DNA from: DASRSS01 sp035656335
GTDB taxonomy: Bacteria > Actinomycetota > Actinomycetes > Mycobacteriales > Jatrophihabitantaceae
NCBI GenBank assembly: GCA_035656335.1
Contig: DASRSS010000108.1
Span: 1-13,393 of the forward strand
Length of the DNA stretch: 13,393 nt
Direction: 5' to 3'
Position 1 is the stretch's first letter, and every line of letters begins with the position of its first letter. The notes beneath the pieces are model-generated. The model was not told the origin of the DNA. It saw nothing but the letters and a program-made list of their open reading frames with translations, and did no database searches. Below, in pieces: positions 8,558 through 13,393 of the stretch. The position numbers and the translations under genes are program-made.

Positions 8558-8563
8558 ATGCTA
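8558..8563 (-). promoter_or_regulatory. Putative -10 box for a leaderless lysR transcript
   Basis: On the minus strand TAGCAT (TAnnnT) is followed by six bases and then the LysR ATG at 8551. This is the same geometry as at the hemerythrin gene. The box overlaps by one base the first position of the LysR-box palindrome (8563-8577), so the regulator bound there would cover its own promoter, consistent with autorepression. Confidence 0.45.
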
Positions 8564-8609
8564 TGCCTGGTAGGCATTGCCGGTTGATGATTTGGCATTT
8601 GTTCGGCAT
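8563..8609. promoter_or_regulatory. LysR-type operator region: palindromic T-N11-A box plus phased GGCAT half-sites
   Basis: ATGCCT-GGT-AGGCAT (8563-8577) is a perfect 6-bp inverted repeat with a 3-base spacer and contains T-N11-A (T8564 to A8576), the LTTR consensus. Two further half-sites, TGGCAT (8593-8598) and CGGCAT (8604-8609), repeat the right arm at 21 and then 11 bases, two turns and one turn of the helix. This matches a recognition site plus activation sites on one DNA face. It lies in the 100-base gap between the LysR start (8551) and the dehydrogenase start (8652). Confidence 0.7.
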
Positions 8610-8651
8610 GGCCCGATCGGCGAGGCTGGACCTCGTGAGAGGCATCCCGCG

Positions 8652-10112
8652 ATGACCGCCGGCAGCGTCCGGAACTTCGTCGACGGCGAGTTCGTCGAGA
8701 CCGAGCAGACCTGGACGAAGATCAATCCCGTGGACGGCTCGCCGCTGGCCGACGTCCACGAGGCCGACGCCGCCCTTGTCGACCGCGCCGTGCGGGCCGC
8801 CCGCGCGGCGCTGGACGGTGCGTGGGGCGCGAGCACCGTCGCGCAGCGCACCGCCTTGCTGCGCAAGGTCGCCGACCGCATCGAGGAGCGGTTCGAGGAG
8901 TTCGTCCGCGCCGAGAGCGCCGACACCGGCAAGCCGCTTGCGCAGGCCCGCGAGCTGGATGTCGCCCGCGCCGTTGCTAACTTCCGCTCGTTCGCCGACA
9001 CCGTCGCGGCCGCGGGCCAGCCGTCGTTCATGACCGATCTCGCGAACGGCCGGCAGGCGCTCAACTACGCCGTCCGCAAGCCGCTCGGCGTGGTCGCGGT
9101 GATCGTGCCGTGGAACCTGCCGCTGCTGCTGCTGACCTGGAAGGTCGCTCCGGCGCTCGCGTGCGGGAACGCGGTGGTCGTCAAGCCGTCCGAGGAGACG
9201 CCGACGACCGCGACCCTGCTCGCCGAGGTGCTGGACGAGGCCGGCCTGCCGGCCGGCGTCTACAACGTCGTGCACGGGTTCGGGCCCGACTCGGCCGGTC
9301 AGTTCCTCACCGAGCACCCGGGCATCGACGGCGTCACGTTCACCGGCTCGTCCGCGACCGGGGCGGGGATCATGCGCGCGGTCGCGCCGCGGGTCCGTCC
9401 GGTGTCCTTCGAACTCGGCGGCAAGAACGCCGCGATCGTCTTCGCCGACGCGCACCGGGATGACGCGTTGGCGGGGCTGACCCGCTCGGTGTTCGCGAAC
9501 ACCGGTCAGGTGTGCCTGTGCACCGAGCGGGTCTACGTCCAGCGGCCGATCTTCGACGACATCGCGGCCGGGCTCGTCGAACGGGCGCGGTCGCTGCATC
9601 TGGGCCGTCCGGACGACGCCGCCACGACGACCGGGCCGCTGATCAGCCAGGAACACCGCGAGAAGGTGCTGTCGTACTACCGGCTGGCCGAGGAGTCCGG
9701 CGCGAAGACGCTCGTCGGCGGTGGCGTGCCCGCGCTGGCGGACGGCCTGGCCGGCGGGTCGTGGATCGAGCCGACGCTGTGGACCGGCCTGACCAACTCC
9801 GACCGCGTGCTGCGCGAGGAGATCTTCGGACCGTGCGCCGCGCTCGTCCCGTTCGACACCGAGGACGAGGCGATCGCGCTGGCCAACGACACCGACTACG
9901 GCCTCGCGGCCTCGGTCTGGACGACCGACCTCTCGCGCGGCCACCGTGTCGCGCAGCGCATGAACGTCGGCATGGCGTGGGTGAACACGTGGTTCCTGCG
10001 CGACCTGCGCTCGCCGTTCGGCGGCGTCGGGCTGTCCGGCATCGGACGCGAAGGCGGCGAGCACTCGCTGGACTTCTACACCGAACCCACCAACGTCTGC
10101 GTCGCGCTATGA
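8652..10112 (+). CDS. 2-aminomuconate 6-semialdehyde dehydrogenase (ALDH superfamily)
   Basis: This 486-residue NAD(P)-dependent aldehyde dehydrogenase is predicted to oxidise 2-aminomuconate 6-semialdehyde to 2-aminomuconate. Visible ALDH motifs: V-P-W-N-L-P (152-157, Asn155 oxyanion), V-V-K-P-S-E-E-T-P (176-184, cofactor Lys178), F-T-G-S (230-233), F-E-L-G-G-K-N (253-259, general base Glu254), N-T-G-Q-V-C (283-288, nucleophile Cys288) and F-G-G-V-G-L-S-G-I-G-R-E-G-G near the C-terminus. The superfamily is certain. The substrate is inferred from the next four genes, which encode the surrounding pathway steps (NbaE/AmnC-like). Start: ATG 8652 with AGAGG at 8638-8642 gives the usual ALDH N-terminus. 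The frame is open upstream to 8577, but that would run through the operator region. Its stop overlaps the next ATG. Confidence 0.88.
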   Translation: MTAGSVRNFVDGEFVETEQTWTKINPVDGSPLADVHEADAALVDRAVRAARAALDGAWGASTVAQRTALLRKVADRIEERFEEFVRAESADTGKPLAQARELDVARAVANFRSFADTVAAAGQPSFMTDLANGRQALNYAVRKPLGVVAVIVPWNLPLLLLTWKVAPALACGNAVVVKPSEETPTTATLLAEVLDEAGLPAGVYNVVHGFGPDSAGQFLTEHPGIDGVTFTGSSATGAGIMRAVAPRVRPVSFELGGKNAAIVFADAHRDDALAGLTRSVFANTGQVCLCTERVYVQRPIFDDIAAGLVERARSLHLGRPDDAATTTGPLISQEHREKVLSYYRLAEESGAKTLVGGGVPALADGLAGGSWIEPTLWTGLTNSDRVLREEIFGPCAALVPFDTEDEAIALANDTDYGLAASVWTTDLSRGHRVAQRMNVGMAWVNTWFLRDLRSPFGGVGLSGIGREGGEHSLDFYTEPTNVCVAL

Positions 10113-10507
10113 GCGACGTAACGCCGCGGGGACGGTTCCCGCACGCCAGGAGGGTCGGGGACTTCGTCTACGTCAGCGGGACGTCCGCGCGCCGGCCGGA
10201 CAACACGATCGAGGGCGCGGAGGTCGACGAGCTGGGCACCACGGCGCTCGACATCCGCGTGCAGACCCGGGCCGTGCTGGAGAACGTCAAGGGCATCCTC
10301 GCCGAACACGGCGCCGACCTCGCCGACCTCGTCCAGGTCACGACGTACCTGGTCAACATGAACGACTTCGGCGGCTACAACGAGGTGTGGGCGTCGTACT
10401 TCGACGAGACCGGGCCGACGCGCACGACCGTGGCCGTCCACCAGCTCCCGCACCCGCACCTGCTCATCGAGATCCAGGCCGTCGCGCACCTAGGAGACAA
10501 GCAGTGA
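10109..10507 (+). CDS. RidA-family protein, probable 2-aminomuconate deaminase
   Basis: The 132-residue RidA/YjgF-family protein is predicted to hydrolyse 2-aminomuconate to 4-oxalocrotonate and ammonia, as NbaF/AmnD-type deaminases do. It shows V-Y-V-S-G-T-S (about 20-26), the Q-T-R-A-V-L-E-N-V-K helix (52-61), V-T-T-Y-L-V-N-M-N-D-F (77-87), Arg105 in G-P-T-R-T-T-V, which is the carboxylate-binding arginine position of RidA, and Glu121 in I-E-I-Q-A-V-A. The family also includes generic enamine/imine deaminases, so the assignment comes from context. It overlaps the dehydrogenase stop (ATGA) and the dioxygenase GTG start. Confidence 0.85.
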   Translation: MSDVTPRGRFPHARRVGDFVYVSGTSARRPDNTIEGAEVDELGTTALDIRVQTRAVLENVKGILAEHGADLADLVQVTTYLVNMNDFGGYNEVWASYFDETGPTRTTVAVHQLPHPHLLIEIQAVAHLGDKQ

Positions 10508-11019
10508 ACCTGCAGGCGATCAACTTCAAGCAGTGGATCGAGGACAACCGGCACCTGCTCAAGCCACCGGTGGGCAACAAAACGATGGCGGTCGGCAACG
10601 ACTTCATCGTGATGATCGTCGGCGGGCCGAACTCGCGCACCGACTACCACGTCGACCCGTACGAGGAGTGGTTCTACCAGCTGGAGGGCAACATCCACGT
10701 CGACCTGATGGTGGACGGCAAGCCCGAGACCGTGCACATCGGCCCGGGCGAGACGTGGCTGCTGCCCGGCAACACCCCGCACTCGCCGCAGCGCCCCGAG
10801 CCCGGCTCGGTAGGCCTGGTGATCGAGCGGGTGCGCGAAGAGGGCACGCTCGAAAAGTTCCAGTGGTACTGCCCCAACTGCAACGCGCTGGTGCACGAGG
10901 TCGAACTGCAGGTGCGCGACATCGTGGTCGACCTGCCGCCGGTGTTCACCGCGTTCTACGAGGACGAGTCGGCCCGCGTCTGCAAGAACTGCGGGCACCT
11001 GCATCCAGGCAAGGGCTGA
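10504..11019 (+). CDS. nbaC: 3-hydroxyanthranilate 3,4-dioxygenase
   Basis: This 171-residue non-haem iron extradiol dioxygenase opens 3-hydroxyanthranilate to 2-amino-3-carboxymuconate 6-semialdehyde (ACMS). Catalytic iron ligands His49, Glu55 (in H-V-D-P-Y-E-E) and His93 (N-T-P-H-S-P), and substrate-contacting Arg45, Arg97 and Glu108, correspond with a constant shift of two residues to the Cupriavidus metallidurans enzyme. A second, rubredoxin-like iron site is formed by Cys123/Cys126 (C-P-N-C) and Cys160/Cys163 (C-K-N-C), typical of bacterial members. Start GTG 10504 overlaps the RidA stop (GTGA) and gives the standard N-terminus; the frame runs open further upstream inside ridA, but that is not credible. 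The symbol haaO is also used. Confidence 0.95.
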   Translation: MNLQAINFKQWIEDNRHLLKPPVGNKTMAVGNDFIVMIVGGPNSRTDYHVDPYEEWFYQLEGNIHVDLMVDGKPETVHIGPGETWLLPGNTPHSPQRPEPGSVGLVIERVREEGTLEKFQWYCPNCNALVHEVELQVRDIVVDLPPVFTAFYEDESARVCKNCGHLHPGKG

Positions 11020-12029
11020 TGGACCGAGCGATCGACGTCCACACCCACTACGTCCCGAAGGGCTGGCCGGAGCTGGGGGACGGGTTCCCGTCGCTGCGCG
11101 TGGAGACCGAAGCCGAAGCCGTGATCATGCTCGGCTCGCAGGAGTTCCGGCGCGTGCGGTCGGACTGCTGGGACGCCGCCCGTCGCCTCGCGGACATGGA
11201 CGCCGACGGGGTGTGCGCGCAGGTGGTGTCGCCGACGCCGGTGTTCTTCTCGTACGCGCACGACCCGGTGCAGGCGGCGCGGATCGCGACCGTGTTCAAC
11301 GACCTCGCGCTGCAGATCTGCGAGCCGGCGCAGGACCGCCTGCTGCCGTTCTGCCAGGTTCCGCTGCAGGATCCGGACGCGGCCTGCCGCGAGCTGGAGC
11401 GGTGCCTGGCCGCGGGACACGTCGGCGTCGAGATCGGTAACCACGTCGGTGACCGCGACCTCGACGACGCGGGCATCGTGACGTTCCTGCAGCACGCGGC
11501 CTCGCTCGGCGCGCCGGTCTTCGTCCACCCCTGGGACATGCCGAACTCGCCGCGGCTGGACCGCTGGATGGCCCAGTGGCTGGCCGGCATGCCCGCCGAG
11601 ACGCACCTGTCGATCCTGGCGATGATCCTGGGCGGCGTGTTCGACAAGGTCGGCGACGACCTGCGCATCTGCTTCGCGCACGGCGGCGGCTCGTTCGCGT
11701 TCTGGGTGGGCCGGATGGACAACGCCTGGCGCGAGCGCAACGACGTGATCGGGACGTCCGCCCACGAGCCGTCGCACTACCTGGGCCGCTTCTACGTCGA
11801 CTCGGTGGTGTTCGACGAGCGCGCGCTGCGGCTGCTCGTGGACACGGTCGGGCGCGACCGCGTGGTCGTGGGCAGCGACTACCCCTACCCGCTCGGGGAG
11901 CGGCCGGCCGGCGGGCTGGTGCGCGGGGCTAGCGTGGTGGACGAACGCACCCGGCGGATGATTTTGCGTGAGAACGCGGAGACGTTTCTGGGCGTGAACG
12001 CCCTGCTGAGCAAGGAGAAATCGGCATGA
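11019..12029 (+). CDS. nbaD: 2-amino-3-carboxymuconate-6-semialdehyde decarboxylase (ACMSD)
   Basis: The 336-residue amidohydrolase-fold zinc enzyme decarboxylates ACMS to 2-aminomuconate 6-semialdehyde, diverting it from spontaneous quinolinate formation. Metal ligands seen: His8 and His10 (D-V-H-T-H), His170 (V-H-P-W), and Asp287 (G-S-D-Y-P-Y-P-L-G-E), with catalytic His221 (A-H-G-G-G). Arg232 (V-G-R-M-D-N) matches the position of the arginine contributed across the dimer in the Pseudomonas fluorescens enzyme. The length is normal. Its ATG overlaps the dioxygenase stop (TGATG), and its own TGA (12027-12029) overlaps ATG 12026, the first possible start of the kynureninase frame. Confidence 0.95.
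   Translation: MDRAIDVHTHYVPKGWPELGDGFPSLRVETEAEAVIMLGSQEFRRVRSDCWDAARRLADMDADGVCAQVVSPTPVFFSYAHDPVQAARIATVFNDLALQICEPAQDRLLPFCQVPLQDPDAACRELERCLAAGHVGVEIGNHVGDRDLDDAGIVTFLQHAASLGAPVFVHPWDMPNSPRLDRWMAQWLAGMPAETHLSILAMILGGVFDKVGDDLRICFAHGGGSFAFWVGRMDNAWRERNDVIGTSAHEPSHYLGRFYVDSVVFDERALRLLVDTVGRDRVVVGSDYPYPLGERPAGGLVRGASVVDERTRRMILRENAETFLGVNALLSKEKSA
12012..12017 (+). promoter_or_regulatory. Strong Shine-Dalgarno sequence upstream of the first kynU start
   Basis: AAGGAG at 12012-12017 is the best ribosome-binding site in the window and stands eight bases before ATG 12026. It argues that translation does begin at 12026, even though the normal kynureninase N-terminus begins at ATG 12089, beyond the large hairpin. 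Confidence 0.75.
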
Positions 12030-13363
12030 CCAGTGTTGGCCCCGTAGCAGGGCAACACCCCGCGGATGTCCCTGCTACGGGGCCAAGCATGGACGAGGCG
12101 GCGGCGCTCGAGCTGGACCGCACCGATCCGCTGCCCACCCGCCGCGGCGAGTTCCACGTGCCGCCGGACCCGTCCGGGCGCTACGCCGACGCGGCCTACT
12201 TCGCCGGCAACTCGCTCGGCCTGCAGCCGAAGATCCTGCGCGAGCGGCTCGCGATCGAGCTGGACGACTGGGCGGCGCTCGGCGTGGAGGGCCACGTCGA
12301 GGCGACGCACCCGTGGGTGTCGTATCACGAGCTGCTGCGCGATCCGGCGGCCCGGCTGGTCGGCGCGCAGCCGCGCGAGGTCGTCGTGATGAACTCGCTC
12401 ACGGTCAACCTGCACCTGATGATGGTCAGCTTCTACCGGCCGACACCGCAGCGGCACGCGATCGTGATCGAGGACAGCGCGTTCCCGTCCGACAGCTACG
12501 CGGTGCGCAGCCAGGCCCACTGGCACGGCTACGACCCGGACGAGGCGATCATCCGGCTGAAGCCGCGAGCCGGCGAGTCCACGCTCCGCAGCGAGGACGT
12601 CGTCGAATTCCTTGCCACGCAAGGCGATCGCGTCGCCCTGGTGCTGCTCGGCGCGGTCAACTACTACAGCGGCGAGTTCCTCGACATCCCGGCGATCACC
12701 GCGGCCGGTCACGCCGCGGGCGCCGTCGTCGGCTGGGACCTCGCGCACGCGGCCGGCAACCTGCCGCTGCGGCTGCACGACTGGGACGTCGACTGGGCCG
12801 CGTGGTGCTCGTACAAGTACCTCAACAGCGGACCCGGTGCACTGGCCGGCGCGTTCGTCCACGAGAAGCACCTCGCCGACAGGACGCTGCCCAAGCTGGC
12901 CGGCTGGTGGTCGACCGATCCGGCGACCCGGTTCCAGATGGCCCCCGAGGTCACGCCGGTAGACAGCGCCGATGCCTGGCAGCTGTCCAACCCGCCGATC
13001 CTCGCCATGGCACCGGTTCTCGCGTCACTGCAGATGTTCGACGAGGTGGGCCTGGACGCCTTGCGGGACAAGAGCATTCGGCTTACCGGCTACCTCGAAC
13101 GGCTGCTGGACGAGGTGTGCCCGGGCCGCGCGCTCGAAGTGATCACGCCCCGCGATCCGGCGCGCCGCGGCGCCCAGCTGTCCGTCCGTGTCGGCGGGGT
13201 CGAGGCCGGCAAGGTGAGCGAGATCCTGCGCGCCGAGCACGGCGTGTTCGCCGACGCGCGCAACCCGGACGTGATCCGGCTCGCCCCTGTACCCATGTAC
13301 TGCACGTTCCACGACTGCTGGCGGGCGGCCACCGCGCTGGGCGAGGTGCTGCGCAGTGCCTGA
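12026..13363 (+). CDS. kynU: Kynureninase, with a 21-residue N-terminal extension encoded by a hairpin element
   Basis: This PLP-dependent aminotransferase-fold enzyme cleaves kynurenine or 3-hydroxykynurenine to (3-hydroxy)anthranilate plus alanine, supplying the dioxygenase encoded two genes upstream. Counting from ATG 12089 (424 residues, normal length): F-A-G-N-S-L-G-L (38-45), F-P-S-D (132-135), G-W-D-L-A-H-A-A-G-N (215-224, Asp217 facing the pyridine nitrogen), and S-Y-K-Y-L-N-S-G-P-G (241-250) with PLP lysine Lys243. From ATG 12026, which has the strong Shine-Dalgarno and overlaps the upstream stop, the protein is 445 residues; its extra 21 are translated mostly from a perfect inverted repeat. 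Either start, or both, may be used. The first step enzymes of the pathway are not in the window. Confidence 0.93.
   Translation: MTSVGPVAGQHPADVPATGPSMDEAAALELDRTDPLPTRRGEFHVPPDPSGRYADAAYFAGNSLGLQPKILRERLAIELDDWAALGVEGHVEATHPWVSYHELLRDPAARLVGAQPREVVVMNSLTVNLHLMMVSFYRPTPQRHAIVIEDSAFPSDSYAVRSQAHWHGYDPDEAIIRLKPRAGESTLRSEDVVEFLATQGDRVALVLLGAVNYYSGEFLDIPAITAAGHAAGAVVGWDLAHAAGNLPLRLHDWDVDWAAWCSYKYLNSGPGALAGAFVHEKHLADRTLPKLAGWWSTDPATRFQMAPEVTPVDSADAWQLSNPPILAMAPVLASLQMFDEVGLDALRDKSIRLTGYLERLLDEVCPGRALEVITPRDPARRGAQLSVRVGGVEAGKVSEILRAEHGVFADARNPDVIRLAPVPMYCTFHDCWRAATALGEVLRSA
12036..12086. repeat. Perfect 17-bp inverted repeat (hairpin) at the 5' end of kynU
   Basis: Left arm TTGGCCCCGTAGCAGGG (12036-12052) is exactly complementary to right arm CCCTGCTACGGGGCCAA (12070-12086), with a 17-base loop that can itself pair ACA (12055-12057) with TGT (12067-12069). 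In RNA it would be an extremely stable stem. It is not followed by a T-run, so it is not a classical intrinsic terminator. It lies between two in-frame start codons (12026 and 12089). The only Shine-Dalgarno-like bases before the second, GGGG at 12079-12082, are buried in the stem. It is 51 bp long, a multiple of three. Confidence 0.92.
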
Positions 13364-13365
13364 AT

Positions 13366-13388
13366 GGGGGTCCCCCCGCCAAGAGGGG
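13366..13388. terminator. GC-rich palindromic sequence after kynU (possible terminator or intergenic repeat)
   Basis: Three bases after the kynU stop, GGGGG-T-CCCCC (13366-13376) is a short perfect palindrome. The C-run can alternatively pair with GGGG at 13385-13388 across GCCAAGA, giving mutually exclusive stems. No T-tract is visible before the window ends at 13393, so termination is uncertain, and the feature may be truncated by the edge. Confidence 0.35.
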
Positions 13389-13393
13389 CATAG

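Noticed and set aside
8577..8651. 25-codon upstream extension of the aldehyde dehydrogenase
   Set aside because: It would translate the operator region and lacks a ribosome-binding site; ATG 8652 gives the standard N-terminus with a nearby AGAGG.
7773..10064. 763-residue open frame on the minus strand across lysR and the dehydrogenase
   Set aside because: Low-complexity Arg/Ala/Gly-rich translation, no recognisable domain, and it covers two well-supported genes. It is a GC-driven shadow frame.
10387..10503. Upstream extension of the 3-hydroxyanthranilate dioxygenase frame
   Set aside because: This stretch is inside ridA, and its Pro/Arg-rich translation does not resemble the dioxygenase; catalytic residue numbering fits GTG 10504.
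12036..12086. Hairpin as a classical Rho-independent terminator
   Set aside because: No T-run follows either arm, and it lies within an open frame between two co-directional pathway genes. A regulatory or inserted-element reading fits better, although partial termination is not excluded.

Overview
The window is about 70% GC. It has dense divergons, chains of ATGA/GTGA stop-start overlaps, GTG starts, and apparently leaderless promoters whose -10 box ends six bases before the ATG. This points to a high-GC actinobacterium, perhaps a Pseudonocardiales-like soil or saprophytic lineage; the order is a guess. No tRNA, rRNA, CRISPR array, transposase or phage gene was recognised.

Region 1 (1-6748, + strand) is the distal part of a tightly packed operon. 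It runs from the last residues of a DppB-type permease through a DppC-type permease, two oligopeptide-type ABC ATPases (DppD-like and DppF-like), an NTF2-like protein, an XRE-cupin regulator, a luciferase-like (LLM) flavin oxidoreductase and a DUF885 putative zinc peptidase to a small TIGR04076-type protein. Spacing is never more than 15 bases and is usually an overlap. The set suggests import of a peptide-like or amide-containing small molecule followed by oxidation and hydrolysis, under a local small-molecule-sensing repressor. The substrate cannot be read from the sequence.

Region 2 (6749-7618, + strand) holds a hemerythrin HHE-domain protein, with a probable leaderless promoter, followed 21 bases later by a small zincin-type metallopeptidase. 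The metallopeptidase ends directly against the stop of the convergent LysR gene, with no intergenic base.

Region 3 (7619-13363) is a kynurenine/3-hydroxyanthranilate catabolic cluster. A LysR-type regulator (- strand) diverges from a five-gene + strand operon: 2-aminomuconate-semialdehyde dehydrogenase, RidA-type 2-aminomuconate deaminase, 3-hydroxyanthranilate 3,4-dioxygenase, ACMS decarboxylase and kynureninase. Metabolic order is the reverse of gene order for the first steps: kynureninase makes (3-hydroxy)anthranilate, the dioxygenase opens the ring to ACMS, the decarboxylase gives 2-aminomuconate semialdehyde, the dehydrogenase gives 2-aminomuconate, and the deaminase gives 4-oxalocrotonate. 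Tryptophan dioxygenase, formamidase, kynurenine monooxygenase and the lower oxalocrotonate genes are not in the window. The 100-bp divergent region carries a perfect T-N11-A LysR box and further GGCAT half-sites at helical-turn spacing.

The most unusual structure is a perfect 17-bp inverted repeat (arms 12036-12052 and 12070-12086) between the Shine-Dalgarno/ATG at 12026 and a second in-frame ATG at 12089. The second ATG gives the normal kynureninase N-terminus. The hairpin element is 51 bp (frame-neutral), and the sequence GCATG occurs at both starts. It looks like either an inserted palindromic element exapted into the 5' end of kynU, or an RNA switch controlling kynU within the operon.
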